From Falsirhodobacter flavus (GTDB taxonomy: Bacteria > Pseudomonadota > Alphaproteobacteria > Rhodobacterales > Rhodobacteraceae): 44,351 nucleotides of DNA. The DNA lies in contig JARWBI010000017.1 of NCBI GenBank assembly GCA_029846755.1, positions 1 to 44,351 on the forward strand, given 5' to 3'. The translations under genes and the position numbers were made by a program. Positions 23,041-34,210 of this stretch are shown piece by piece. Each line of letters begins with the position of its first letter. The first letter of the stretch is position 1. The notes under the pieces were generated by a model. The model saw nothing but the letters and a program-made list of their open reading frames with translations, was not told the DNA's origin and did no database searches.

Positions 23041-24329
23041 TGCTGGGCATCGGACTTCGACTGGGCGGCAGCGGGCCGCCTGTCGCGGCATATCGGGCCA
23101 TGCCCGAGCTTTTCGCCGCGCCCACCGTCACCTTCATCGGCGCCTCGCTGGAGGCGCAGGGCGCAGGCAGCGGCCCCGAGGCCAGCACACGCACGGCGCA
23201 ATACGCTGCGGCCCTGGGCTTTGCCGGCGCGATCCGCAGCTATGCCGTGTCCGGTCAGCAGAACGACGGCATCCTGAGCCGTTACTATGCCGCGCGGGCA
23301 GACAACGCGGCCACGGCGGGGCGAAACGTCTATATCGTCCATGCGAACGGCAACGACATCACCGCAAGCCGCCCCTTTCCGAATGCCGAAGACGCCATCC
23401 GCGCCAGCCAGCGCGCGATCTTTCAGGCAGTGCGTGCGGTGCCGGGCGATGTGCTGGCGCCAGTGCTGACCTCGAAACGGCTTTACGTCAGCGACCCCGC
23501 GGTGGTGCAGGGCGATGCGGCAAGCGAGGCCTTCGGCTCGAAACCCTATAACGATGCGATCGCCTTGCCGCTGATGCGCGAATTCGCACCCGCCTTCCTT
23601 TTGCCGGGGGGCGAGGCTGCTTTGGACGGGTATCGGGTGATCGAGCGGCATCCTTTCCTTCTGTCCTCCGACGGCATCCATCTGGAGCAGAACCTGCGGT
23701 CGCGCTGGACCGAGATCCTTCTGGCGCTTCTGGCAGCCCGCACGCTTGGGCGGCGCCCTTCGGACAGCCGCGCAGGCCGGTCGATGATGTTCCGGCTGAC
23801 GGGCGGCAACTGGAACCACCTTCCGGCGGCGGGCAAGACGCGCAACGAGCTTGTTGCCAGCGGCAACAGCTTTGCCGCGCGGCTCTGGGACGGCGATCTG
23901 GACCCGTTCGTTTCGGTCGGGCTGTCGTCGCCCGCTTTTGCGACCACCGGCAACGGGGCGGGCACTTTCGGGCGGCTGGCCGATGCGCGGTTTCGCGACG
24001 CTGCGACGATGACGGCGATGGCCTATGCCGAAGGGGGCGCGACCATCACGCTGGTCTTCCGCAACTTGACGCCGGGCGACCGCGTCCGCGTCGGTGTCGC
24101 CGCATCGCGGGCGTCGAACGATACGATGCGGCGGGGGCGGTATGTCCTGAACGGGGGCGAGGCGATCACCGTCAACGCCGCGAACAATGCCGCAAGCAAT
24201 CAGGGCAGCTTCGCCCCGGTGACCGTGCCGCCCAGCGGCGAGCTGACGCTGACCGCGACGGGGGACGGGGCCGGTCAGATCGCCTACCTCAACGCCGTCA
24301 TTCTGGATTTCGAAAAGGGCACCGCATGA
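23040..24329 (+). CDS. SGNH-hydrolase-like protein of the spike module
   Basis: A 429-aa protein. The N-terminal domain carries SGNH landmarks in the right order: Ser36 in FIGASLEAQG, Asn105 in HANGNDI, and Asp211-x-x-His214 in SSDGIHLEQN. Such enzymes usually remove O-acetyl or other ester groups. Residues about 240-429 are beta-rich (LVFRNLTPGDRVRVGVAA, then PPSGELTLTATGDG) and look like a carbohydrate-binding or trimerisation module. No signal peptide is visible, consistent with a particle protein made in the cytoplasm. It is coupled to the spike base (one-base overlap) and to the beta-helix gene (ATGA overlap). I infer an esterase that trims acetylated surface polysaccharide when a particle binds; that is not shown. 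Confidence 0.68.
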   Translation: MLGIGLRLGGSGPPVAAYRAMPELFAAPTVTFIGASLEAQGAGSGPEASTRTAQYAAALGFAGAIRSYAVSGQQNDGILSRYYAARADNAATAGRNVYIVHANGNDITASRPFPNAEDAIRASQRAIFQAVRAVPGDVLAPVLTSKRLYVSDPAVVQGDAASEAFGSKPYNDAIALPLMREFAPAFLLPGGEAALDGYRVIERHPFLLSSDGIHLEQNLRSRWTEILLALLAARTLGRRPSDSRAGRSMMFRLTGGNWNHLPAAGKTRNELVASGNSFAARLWDGDLDPFVSVGLSSPAFATTGNGAGTFGRLADARFRDAATMTAMAYAEGGATITLVFRNLTPGDRVRVGVAASRASNDTMRRGRYVLNGGEAITVNAANNAASNQGSFAPVTVPPSGELTLTATGDGAGQIAYLNAVILDFEKGTA

Positions 24330-25534
24330 ACATCGAACGGATGCGCGAACTTCATACCGAAATGGGCCTTCTGCTGGGCACATTGCCCGAAGCCGCGCCG
24401 GCCAAGGGGGCAGGGATCACCGACCGTGCCGGGCTGGACGCGGCGCTGGCCGCAGCCAAGGGCGGCGAGGTGATCGAACTCGCCCCCGGTGATTACGGCA
24501 ATCTGGAATGGAAGCCAAACTTCGCCACCCCCGTCACCATCGTCGGCGGCAGCTTCGGGTCGGTGAAGATCCTGCGCTATCACTGGCAACATCGCGGCAA
24601 AGGGGCGATCCTCGACGGGGTGCGCGCGACCTATCTGGAGGTGAAGGCGGTCGATGGCGTCACGATCCGCGGCTGCGTCGCGGAACAGCTGATGATCGAC
24701 AGCGCCAACAACGCGACGATCGAAAGCTGCTGGCTGCATGACGGGCATTTCCCGCTGCGCATCCTGCGCGCGGTGGGGTTCCGCGTGATCGGCAACGTGC
24801 TGGAAGGCGCGCGCGAGGATACGATGCGCATCTATGGCGACAGCCACGGCGGCGAGGTGCGCGGCAACCTGTTCCTGCGCAACATGGCCGCCAAGGGCTA
24901 TCACGGCGATCACCTCCAGATCTATGGCATCAACGGCGAGGATGTCTGCCCCTATGATCTGGTGATCGAGCAGAACCTGATGCACGACGACCAGACCGGC
25001 AAGGCTGTCAAGCTGGTTGCCAACGGTCAGGCGGGCTCGGCTTCCCGTGCGGGGGATGCGGGGGTTCCGGCGGGCGCGCAAGGCATCTTCATCGGCGCGG
25101 CGCACAAGACGATGTATCGCGGCGTCAGCATCCGGCACAACCTGATCCGCGTCGGCATGAAGAACGGCATCTTCATCTCCGCCGGGATCGAGGATTGCCC
25201 GATCGAGGAGAACATACTTGTTCCCGTGGCCGGGCAGACTTTGGTCGAACTGGTGCTGAACAAGGACGCCAGGAACCTGCGCTGGCACAATCGCGGCGTG
25301 ACCGTGCAGGGCAACATCGTGCCCAAGATCATGGACGAGGGCGGCGAGGCGAAGGTTCTGGCCAATCACAGCTATGGTGCCGACCCGTCCGGTCTGTTCG
25401 CCGGGATCACCGCCGGCTCTGGGGGCGAAGTGCCGGAGGATTATCGCCCGGCCAAGGGATCGCCCGTGGTTGCGCCATGGCTGGGCGCCACGATCGCCCG
25501 TCTGCGGCAGACGCTGGACGCCGTGCCGCGATAG
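24326..25534 (+). CDS. Right-handed beta-helix protein of the spike module
   Basis: A 402-aa protein with no signal peptide. A helical N-terminal stretch (about 1-35) leads to AALAAAKGGEVIELAPGDYG, then repeated short strands with Asn and Ile ladders (VDGVTIRGCVAEQLMIDSAN, NATIESCWLHDG, VRGNLFLRNM, VSIRHNLIRVGMKNGIF), typical of a right-handed parallel beta-helix. Such folds occur in phage tailspikes and polysaccharide lyases. The C-terminus contains DYRPAKGSPVVAPWLGA, common in bacterial beta-helix proteins. It overlaps the SGNH-like gene by four bases. As third gene of the spike cluster it probably serves as a receptor-binding or polysaccharide-processing spike. Confidence 0.75.
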   Translation: MNIERMRELHTEMGLLLGTLPEAAPAKGAGITDRAGLDAALAAAKGGEVIELAPGDYGNLEWKPNFATPVTIVGGSFGSVKILRYHWQHRGKGAILDGVRATYLEVKAVDGVTIRGCVAEQLMIDSANNATIESCWLHDGHFPLRILRAVGFRVIGNVLEGAREDTMRIYGDSHGGEVRGNLFLRNMAAKGYHGDHLQIYGINGEDVCPYDLVIEQNLMHDDQTGKAVKLVANGQAGSASRAGDAGVPAGAQGIFIGAAHKTMYRGVSIRHNLIRVGMKNGIFISAGIEDCPIEENILVPVAGQTLVELVLNKDARNLRWHNRGVTVQGNIVPKIMDEGGEAKVLANHSYGADPSGLFAGITAGSGGEVPEDYRPAKGSPVVAPWLGATIARLRQTLDAVPR

Positions 25535-25640
25535 ATGTCACTTCCGGGGCGGGGAGCGTCGCAAACGGACACGTCGCGACCCTTGCCCCGGTTACCCTTT
25601 CCCCATCTGCGCGAGGAGGCGCGGCAAGGGGAGGAATACG

Positions 25641-26822
25641 ATGAGCAACCGTGGCGTCGTCTATCTGGGGCCGGGCAAGGTCGAGGTCCAGACCATCGAA
25701 GATGCGAAGCTTCAGGCGCCCGACGGGCGGCGGATCGAACATGGGGTGATCCTGAAGGTCATCTCGACCAATATCTGCGGGTCCGACCAGCACATGGTCC
25801 GCGGGCGCACGACTGCGGAACCGGGCCTGATCCTTGGCCACGAGATCACCGGAGAGGTGATCGAGAAGGGCCGCGATGTGGAGATGCTGGAGGTGGGCGA
25901 CATCGTCTCGGTCCCGTTCAACGTCGCCTGCGGGCGCTGCCGCTGCTGCCGCGAACAGGATACGGGCGTGTGCCTGACCGTGAACCCCGCCCGTGCCGGC
26001 GGGGCTTACGGCTATGTGGACATGGGCGGCTGGATCGGCGGGCAGGCGCGGTATGTCACCGTGCCCTATGCCGATTTCAACCTGCTGAAATTCCCCGACC
26101 GTGATCGCGCGATGTCGAAGATCCGCGATCTGACGATGCTGTCGGACATCCTGCCGACCGGCTTTCACGGCGCGGTCAATGCCAAGGTCGGCGTCGGCTC
26201 GGTCGTCTATGTCGCGGGGGCGGGCCCGGTCGGGCTGGCTGCTGCGGCCTCGGCGCGCATTCTTGGTGCGGCGGTGGTGATGATCGGCGATTTCAACAAG
26301 GACCGTCTTGAACATGCTCGCAAGGTCGGGTTCGAGCCGGTGGACCTGTCGAAAAGCGACCGCCTTGGTGACATGATCGCCGAGATCACCGGCTCGCCCG
26401 AGGTGGACGGTGCCATCGACGCCGTCGGATTCGAGGCGCGGGGCCATGCCGGGGGCGAACAGCCCGCCATCGTGCTGAACCAGATGATGGAGATCACACG
26501 CGCCGCAGGATCAGTCGGCATTCCCGGCCTTTACGTCACCGAAGATCCTGGCGCAGTGGACGACGCGGCTAAACAGGGCAGCCTGTCGATGCGCTTCGGT
26601 CTGGGCTGGGCCAAGGCGCAAAGCTTCCACACCGGCCAGACGCCGGTGCTGAAATACAACCGCAGCCTGATGCAGGCGATCCTGCACGACCGTCTGCCCA
26701 TCGCCGACATCGTGAATGCGCAGATCATCTCGCTTGAAGATGCGGCGCAGGGGTATGAAAGCTTCGATCAGGGCGTCGCCAAGAAGTTCGTGCTGGACCC
26801 GCATGGTGGTCTTGCCGCCTGA
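25641..26822 (+). CDS. fdhA: Glutathione-independent formaldehyde dehydrogenase
   Basis: A 393-aa zinc-containing medium-chain dehydrogenase of the Pseudomonas putida FdhA type, which oxidises formaldehyde to formate with tightly bound NAD. The features are TNICGSDQHMVRG (catalytic zinc Cys, and the Asp typical of this type), LGHEITGEV, the structural-zinc cysteines in CGRCRCCREQDTGVC, and the Rossmann motif VAGAGPVGLAAAASARILGA. GGAGG precedes the ATG at 25641. The length is normal for the family. It is monocistronic, ending at a strong terminator. The window also contains the start of a glutathione-dependent formaldehyde dehydrogenase, so the organism seems to have two routes. Confidence 0.9.
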   Translation: MSNRGVVYLGPGKVEVQTIEDAKLQAPDGRRIEHGVILKVISTNICGSDQHMVRGRTTAEPGLILGHEITGEVIEKGRDVEMLEVGDIVSVPFNVACGRCRCCREQDTGVCLTVNPARAGGAYGYVDMGGWIGGQARYVTVPYADFNLLKFPDRDRAMSKIRDLTMLSDILPTGFHGAVNAKVGVGSVVYVAGAGPVGLAAAASARILGAAVVMIGDFNKDRLEHARKVGFEPVDLSKSDRLGDMIAEITGSPEVDGAIDAVGFEARGHAGGEQPAIVLNQMMEITRAAGSVGIPGLYVTEDPGAVDDAAKQGSLSMRFGLGWAKAQSFHTGQTPVLKYNRSLMQAILHDRLPIADIVNAQIISLEDAAQGYESFDQGVAKKFVLDPHGGLAA

Positions 26823-26832
26823 TCTTTTTCCA

Positions 26833-26861
26833 CCGGCGGGGTGACCCGCCGGCGGTTTTTT
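26833..26861 (+). terminator. Rho-independent terminator after fdhA
   Basis: CCGGCGGG and CCCGCCGG pair around GTGA, followed by CGG and six T. Confidence 0.85.
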
Positions 26862-26922
26862 GGTTTTCCCCGAAGGCGCCAGCCGCTATAGGACAGACGG
26901 TTTTTGCAGAAAGGACCGCCAT

Positions 26923-28215
26923 ATGGCCAATGTCGTCGTCGTAGGCGCCCAGTGGGGCGACGAGGGAAAAGGCAAGATCGTTGACTGGCTCAGCGAACGT
27001 GCCGATGTCATCGCAAGGTTCCAGGGCGGTCATAACGCGGGCCATACGCTGGTCATCGGCAACACCGTCTACAAGCTGTCGCTGCTGCCCTCGGGGATCG
27101 TGCGGCCCGGCAAGATTTCGGTCATCGGCAACGGTGTGGTTCTGGACCCGTGGCATCTGGTCACCGAGGTCGAAAAGCTGCGCGGGCAGGGGGTGGAGAT
27201 CACGCCCGAAAACCTGCTGATCGCCGAAAACGCGCCGCTGATTTTGCCGCTGCATGGCGAATTGGACCGCGCACGCGAAAGCCACGCCGCCGTCGCCAAG
27301 ATCGGCACCACGGGCCGCGGCATCGGCCCCGCCTATGAGGACAAGGTGGGCCGCCGCGCCATTCGCGTTGCCGATCTGGCCGACGACGCCACGCTGGAGC
27401 TGCGCGTGGACCGTCTGCTGGTCCATCACGACGCCCTGCGCCGGGGCCTGGGGATGGACCCGATCGACCGCGACGCGCTGCTGGTCCAACTGCGCGAGAT
27501 TGCGCCGCAGGTCCTGCCCTATGCCGCCCCCGTCTGGAAGGTGCTGACCGAGGCGCGCCGCGCCGGGAAGCGCATCCTGTTCGAAGGGGCGCAGGGCGCG
27601 CTCTTGGACATCGACTTCGGGACCTACCCCTATGTCACCTCGTCGAACGTGATCGCCGGGCAGGCGGCGACGGGCACGGGCATCGGTCCGGGCGCTATCG
27701 GCTTCGTGCTGGGCATCGTCAAGGCCTATACCACCCGCGTGGGCGAAGGCCCGTTCCCGGCGGAACTGAACGACGAAGACGGTCAGCGTCTGGGCGAGCG
27801 TGGCCACGAATTCGGCACCGTCACGGGCCGCAAACGTCGCTGCGGCTGGTTCGATGCGGTTCTGGTGCGCCAGACCTGCGCGACCTCGGGCGTGTCGGGC
27901 ATTGCGCTGACCAAGCTGGACGTGCTGGACGGGTTCAAGACGCTGAAGATCTGCACCGGCTATGATCTGGACGGCAAGGTGCTGGACCACCTGCCCATCG
28001 CCGCCGATCAGCAGGCGCGCTGCAAGCCGATCTACGAGGAGATGGACGGCTGGTCCGAATCGACCGCCGGGGCGCGGTCGTGGAACGATCTGCCCGCCGC
28101 GGCGATCAAATACGTCCGCCGGATCGAGGAACTGATCCAGTGCCCCGTCGCGCTGCTTTCGACCTCGCCCGAGCGGGACGACACGATCCTCGTCACCGAC
28201 CCCTTCGCGGATTGA
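26923..28215 (+). CDS. purA: Adenylosuccinate synthetase
   Basis: A 430-aa enzyme making adenylosuccinate from IMP, aspartate and GTP, the first committed step to AMP. The N-terminal signature [20 protein letters not shown] with the catalytic Asp is followed by [11 protein letters not shown], the [14 protein letters not shown]-type segment ([18 protein letters not shown]), [20 protein letters not shown] and [13 protein letters not shown]. The ATG at 26923 begins the conserved sequence; an earlier in-frame ATG at 26860 lies in the fdhA terminator and is unlikely. Normal length. The stop overlaps the DUF2842 gene by one base. Confidence 0.96.
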   Translation: MANVVVVGAQWGDEGKGKIVDWLSERADVIARFQGGHNAGHTLVIGNTVYKLSLLPSGIVRPGKISVIGNGVVLDPWHLVTEVEKLRGQGVEITPENLLIAENAPLILPLHGELDRARESHAAVAKIGTTGRGIGPAYEDKVGRRAIRVADLADDATLELRVDRLLVHHDALRRGLGMDPIDRDALLVQLREIAPQVLPYAAPVWKVLTEARRAGKRILFEGAQGALLDIDFGTYPYVTSSNVIAGQAATGTGIGPGAIGFVLGIVKAYTTRVGEGPFPAELNDEDGQRLGERGHEFGTVTGRKRRCGWFDAVLVRQTCATSGVSGIALTKLDVLDGFKTLKICTGYDLDGKVLDHLPIAADQQARCKPIYEEMDGWSESTAGARSWNDLPAAAIKYVRRIEELIQCPVALLSTSPERDDTILVTDPFAD

Positions 28216-28424
28216 TGAAACTCCGGACCCGCAAGCGGCTGTCGCTCCTGATCCTGCTTGTCGGGTTGCCGGTCTATATCTTCGTGGCGGTCACGGTTGT
28301 CAGCATCCTTGACCGCCCGCCGATCTGGGTCGAATTCCTGGTCTATGTCGCGCTGGGCATCGTCTGGGCGCTGCCGTTCAAGGCGGTGTTCAAGGGCGTG
28401 GGGCGCGAAGATCCCGATGCCTAG
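28215..28424 (+). CDS. DUF2842 small membrane protein
   Basis: A 69-aa protein with two transmembrane helices (LSLLILLVGLPVYIFVAVTV and WVEFLVYVALGIVWALPF), basic N-terminus and short polar tail: the DUF2842 pattern of alphaproteobacteria. Function unknown. It is translationally coupled to purA (TGATG). Its TAG stop shares a CTAG palindrome (28421-28424) with the TAG of the convergent gene. Confidence 0.85.
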   Translation: MKLRTRKRLSLLILLVGLPVYIFVAVTVVSILDRPPIWVEFLVYVALGIVWALPFKAVFKGVGREDPDA

Positions 28425-29125
28425 CCCTTCTGCGCCTCGCGCAGATAGGGCGACAGGGGCGTTACGACGAACTGCCCGCGTTTCAGCTTCTCGATCCGGC
28501 CATCGCGCAGCAGCGCACCAAAGCCGCGCAGCGCATCCTCGCGCATGATATCCGAGACGCTGGCGACATGACGCAGCAGTTGCGGGCGCGAGAAATGCGG
28601 CCGGCCTTCGATGCTGGCGGTCCAGACGGCGGCGGCCTCCATCAACTCGGTCGGCGTGTTGGCACCCAGCTTCGACGCGAAACTGGCAAATCCCGTCGAG
28701 GAAAGCCGATCCACCCGCTGCGACAGCACAAGCGGCGGCGTCTCGATCGCCTCGGCCAGATCGGTGCGGTAGGGGTCGGCGCGGTCAGGCTCGGTCAGGG
28801 TATTGCCTGCCAGCCGTTCGGCCACCGTCGCGGCCACGGCGGCGCGCAGGTGCTGAAGGGCGGACAGGCGGCGGCGGTTCTCCGGCTCTTCCATCTGGCT
28901 GTCGGTCTCGCGGATCAGGCGGTCGACCGAGTCCTCCTCGGGTTCGGGCTCTGCGGCGGGCGGGGTTTCGGGAACGGAAAGGATGCCGAAGCTGCGATCC
29001 TTGGCCGCAATCTCGCGGAACTGGCCCGCAACCTCGCGCAGCGTGGCCAGGGGATCGTCGAACCCTTCCAGCGTGCAGGAAAACGCGCCATAGGATACGC
29101 TCAAAACGGTCTTCTTCTCGTTCAT
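28421..29125 (-). CDS. Conserved Rhodobacterales protein of unknown function
   Basis: A 234-aa soluble protein. The N-terminus, KTVLSVSYGAFSCTLEGFDD followed by LREVAGQFREIAAKDRSFG, is typical of a protein widely conserved in this order, sometimes annotated loosely as chemotaxis- or kinesin-like; I do not trust those names. The middle is acidic and Pro/Glu-rich, thus probably disordered. The C-terminal about 100 residues (FASFASKLGANTPTELMEAA, then LRHVASVSDIMREDALRGFG, LRDGRIEKLKRGQF) form a compact helical domain. The reading ...RDGRIEKLKRGQFV resembles a DNA-binding wing, but this is only suggestive. No operon partner. Confidence 0.7.
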   Translation of the reverse strand: MNEKKTVLSVSYGAFSCTLEGFDDPLATLREVAGQFREIAAKDRSFGILSVPETPPAAEPEPEEDSVDRLIRETDSQMEEPENRRRLSALQHLRAAVAATVAERLAGNTLTEPDRADPYRTDLAEAIETPPLVLSQRVDRLSSTGFASFASKLGANTPTELMEAAAVWTASIEGRPHFSRPQLLRHVASVSDIMREDALRGFGALLRDGRIEKLKRGQFVVTPLSPYLREAQKG

Positions 29126-29238
29126 CCCCGCTCCTTCGCAGCGATCCGGGTCCGTTGAGTTGGTAAACAGATCGTGGTCATTTCAGGGATGAATATGTCG
29201 AACGGGATGAAAATTTGCCGCAATCCTACGCTCCTCGC

Positions 29239-29895
29239 ATGAAAGCGCATCTTGTTCAATCGTCAGTCCCGGTGACGCTGGTCGCGGGCGGGCCAGTGGG
29301 GCGGCGCGATCTGGCGCTGGCGTTGCGGCGGGCGCCCTGCCTTGTGGCGGCGGATGGGGGCGCCGACCGGGCGCTGGCGGCGGGGCGGGTGCCCGATGCG
29401 GTGATCGGCGATCTGGATTCCATTTCCGCCGATGCGAAGGCGCGGCTGGCGGATCGTCTGCACCACGTTGCCGAACAGGACAGCACAGATTTCGACAAGG
29501 CGCTGCGGAACATCGACGCGCCTTTCGTGCTTGCGCTGGGCGTTGCGGGGGCGCGGATCGATCACGGGCTGGCGGTGATGAATGCGCTGGTGCGCCATCG
29601 CGGCCCGCCCTGCTTTCTGATCGGGCCAGAGGACGTGGTCTTTCACGCCATGTCGGTGCGGCTGCGGCTGCGGCCCGGCGACAGGGTCTCGCTGTTTCCG
29701 ATGGCGCGCGTGGCAGGCCGCTCGCAGGGGATGCGCTGGCCCATCGACGGGCTGGATTTCGCGCCGGACGGGCGGGTCGGCACCTCGAACGAGGCGTCAG
29801 AGCGCGATGTCGTGCTGGAATTCGACGGGCCGGGGATGCTGGTCATGCTGCCCCGCGCCCGTCTGGATGCCGCGATCAGCAGTTCGGAACGTTGA
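29239..29895 (+). CDS. thiN: Thiamine diphosphokinase
   Basis: A 218-aa thiamine pyrophosphokinase that makes thiamine diphosphate from thiamine and ATP. The motifs are CLVAADGGADRAL, PDAVIGDLDSIS, EQDSTDFDKAL and LGVAGARIDHGLA, in family order, with a C-terminal beta domain ending in EFDGPGMLVMLPR. The ATG at 29239 begins the homologous part; the open frame extends 24 bases further upstream. No TPP riboswitch elements are visible upstream. Its 3' end overlaps that of sdaA by 20 bp on the other strand. Confidence 0.9.
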   Translation: MKAHLVQSSVPVTLVAGGPVGRRDLALALRRAPCLVAADGGADRALAAGRVPDAVIGDLDSISADAKARLADRLHHVAEQDSTDFDKALRNIDAPFVLALGVAGARIDHGLAVMNALVRHRGPPCFLIGPEDVVFHAMSVRLRLRPGDRVSLFPMARVAGRSQGMRWPIDGLDFAPDGRVGTSNEASERDVVLEFDGPGMLVMLPRARLDAAISSSER

Positions 29896-31246
29896 CCGCC
29901 AGCCCGCCCAGCGATGTTTCCTTGTATTTCTCGTGCATGTCGCGGCCCGTCTGGCGCATGGTTTCGACGCAGACGTCAAGGCTGACCAGATGCTGCCCGT
30001 CGCCCCGCAGCGACAGGCTGGCCGCCGACACGGCCTTGATCGCGCCCAGACCGTTGCGTTCGATGCAGGGCACCTGAACCAGCCCCTTCACCGGATCGCA
30101 GGTCATGCCAAGGTGATGCTCCAGCGCGATCTCGGCGGCGTTCTCGACCTGTTCGGGGGTGCCGCCCATCACCGCGCACAGGCCCGCCGCCGCCATCGCC
30201 GCCGCCGATCCGACCTCGGCCTGACAGCCGCATTCCGCGCCGGAAATCGAGGCGTTGTGCTTGACCAGCCCGCCGATGGCGGCAGCGGTCAGCAGGAAAT
30301 CGTCCAGTTTCGCCCGTGACGCCCCCGGCACATGATCCAGCCAATACCGGATGACCGCAGGCACCACCCCCGCCGCGCCATTGGTCGGAGCGGTCACGAC
30401 CTGCCCCCCGGCGGCGTTTTCCTCGTTCACCGCCATGGCGTAAAGGCTCATCCAGTCGTTGATCGTGTGCGGCGGGGTCATGTTCATCCCCCGCTCGGCC
30501 ATCAATGAGGCGTGGATGCCATGCGCACGGCGGCGCACGTTCAGCCCGCCCGGCAGGATGCCGGTCCCGGCGATGCCCCGGTCGATGCAGTCGTTCATCA
30601 CCTGCCAGATGCGGTCGATCCCGCGCTTCAGATCGGCTTCGGACCGAAAGCGCAACTCGTTCGCGCGTTTCATCTGCGCGATGGTCTTGCCCGAGGCCTT
30701 GGCCATCGCCAGCATCTCGTCCGCGCGGCGGAAGGGATAGGGGATGTCGAATGTGGCCGTCGCTTCGGATTGCGTCATCTGCGCCGCAGTCTTCACGAAA
30801 CCGCCGCCGATGGAATAATACGTCTCCTCCAGGATGACGTCGCCCTGCGCGTCGGTGGCGCGCAGGATCATGCCGTTTGCATGGCCGGGCAAGGGCGGGC
30901 CGAAGTCGAATTGCAGGTCGGTGCCGGGGTTGAAGGCCAGCGGCGGCAGGCCCGGCACTTCGATCCGGTGCGTCTCGCGGATGCGGGCCAGCGCGGCCTC
31001 GGCGGCGTCGGCGTCATAGGTGGCGGGCTCGAACCCCGCCAGTCCCAGCACCGTCGCGCGGTCGGTGGCATGGCCGACGCCGGTGAAGGCCAGCGATCCA
31101 TGCAGGGACGCCCGCAGGCCATGCGGGTGGAACGGGCTGGCCCGCAGCAGATCCAGAAACTGCGCGGCGGCGACCATCGGCCCCATCGTGTGGGACGATG
31201 ACGGACCGATCCCGACCTTGAACATGTCGAAAACGGAAAGAAACAT
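29876..31246 (-). CDS. sdaA: L-serine ammonia-lyase
   Basis: A 456-aa iron-sulfur L-serine dehydratase producing pyruvate and ammonia. The N-terminal beta domain has [20 protein letters not shown], and the alpha domain [20 protein letters not shown] and cluster cysteines in [15 protein letters not shown] and [26 protein letters not shown] lies just before the ATG at 31246. Normal single-chain length. It converges on thiN with overlapping ends. Confidence 0.94.
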   Translation of the reverse strand: MFLSVFDMFKVGIGPSSSHTMGPMVAAAQFLDLLRASPFHPHGLRASLHGSLAFTGVGHATDRATVLGLAGFEPATYDADAAEAALARIRETHRIEVPGLPPLAFNPGTDLQFDFGPPLPGHANGMILRATDAQGDVILEETYYSIGGGFVKTAAQMTQSEATATFDIPYPFRRADEMLAMAKASGKTIAQMKRANELRFRSEADLKRGIDRIWQVMNDCIDRGIAGTGILPGGLNVRRRAHGIHASLMAERGMNMTPPHTINDWMSLYAMAVNEENAAGGQVVTAPTNGAAGVVPAVIRYWLDHVPGASRAKLDDFLLTAAAIGGLVKHNASISGAECGCQAEVGSAAAMAAAGLCAVMGGTPEQVENAAEIALEHHLGMTCDPVKGLVQVPCIERNGLGAIKAVSAASLSLRGDGQHLVSLDVCVETMRQTGRDMHEKYKETSLGGLAVNVPNC

Positions 31247-31330
31247 CTCGGCACCTCTTTGCGCCATTGTCGCGCCGCGCGGGCTGCGCGGCGGTGCGGA
31301 AAACGACATAAGGGCGCGGGAAGCGACCGT

Positions 31331-31731
31331 CTAGGGCTTGCCCAGCCGATCGGCCTTCTTGCGCACCAGCACGCTGCGCAGATCGTGCATCGCCAGCAGC
31401 AGCGCGTCGGTCACCTGTTCAAGCTGATCGTCGCTGGCGCGGGTCTGCGCCCAATGGGCGGTCAGGTTCATGTGATCGACGGCGCGCAGGATGTCATCGA
31501 CGTCGCGCCGGGCCAGCACTTCCTGCCGGGCGGCGATCCATGCGCGGATCTCGGCCTCGTCGCGCGGGGAAAGGGTCAACTCGCCATGCGGTTTGAAATC
31601 GCCGTTGCGGATGTTGATCGTGGCGATCTGATCCATGTCGATCCGGCGCTGGCGGTTCTCCACATCGATGCGGAAGACCGCCGCGCCGTTTTCGCGCACC
31701 CGGAAGAAATATTCGGGAAGCTCGCCCGACA

Positions 31732-31732
<1 letters not shown>
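31331..31732 (-). CDS. Conserved hypothetical protein, 133 aa
   Basis: A cytoplasmic protein with strand-like beginning (EYFFRVRENGAAVFRIDVEN) and a helical C-terminal half (QLEQVTDALLLAMHDLRSVL). No family recognised. It starts within the stop of the aspartate aminotransferase (TGATG), so it is coupled to that gene. Confidence 0.65.
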
Positions 31733-33649
<1,917 letters not shown>

Positions 33650-33712
33650 AAGTTTACCTTATGTTTTCGTTTCGTGCCGATTCTGCCTTCAAGCAAGGAT
33701 CGGAGACGACAT

Positions 33713-34210
33713 ATGAGCATTCACACGCCTGTTCTGGACGGGTCCCGCAAGGCCCTGATGATGAGCTATCTGGAAACGCTGGTGATGGTGGAACGCCTGC
33801 ATCGGCTGCTGCTCGACGTGGTGAAGGATGAGTTCGAGCGGCTGAACCTGCTGGAGATCAACCCGGTGCAGGCGCTTCTGCTGTTCAACGTGGGCGAAAA
33901 CGAGGTGACGGCGGGGGAATTGAAGACCCGCGGTTACTATCAGGGGTCCAACGTCAGCTATAACCTGAAGAAGCTGGTGGAGCTTGGATACATGCACCAC
34001 CAGCGGTCCGAGATCGACCGCCGGTCCGTCCGCGTGCGCCTGACGGAAAAGGGGCGTGACGTGCGCGACATCATGACCCGCCTGTTCGCCCGCCATGCCG
34101 AGGGGCTGGAGGTGCGCGGCATGGTCGGGGCCGAGGGGATGGAAGACATCAACCAGTCGCTCAAACGCATGGAGCGTTACTGGACCGAGCAGATCCGCTA
34201 TATCTACTGA
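33713..34210 (+). CDS. MarR-family regulator, LdtR-like
   Basis: A 165-aa winged-helix protein. The segment LHRLLLDVVKDEFERLNLLE, INPVQALLLFNVGENEVTAG and RGYYQGSNVSYNLKKLVELG is highly characteristic of the LdtR branch of MarR regulators, in which LdtR of Liberibacter controls an L,D-transpeptidase and stress tolerance. The wing is DRRSVRVRLTEKG. The start ATG 33713 follows GGATCGGAGACGAC. No transpeptidase gene is in the window, so its target lies elsewhere. The stop overlaps the end of kpsC convergently. Confidence 0.82.
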   Translation: MSIHTPVLDGSRKALMMSYLETLVMVERLHRLLLDVVKDEFERLNLLEINPVQALLLFNVGENEVTAGELKTRGYYQGSNVSYNLKKLVELGYMHHQRSEIDRRSVRVRLTEKGRDVRDIMTRLFARHAEGLEVRGMVGAEGMEDINQSLKRMERYWTEQIRYIY

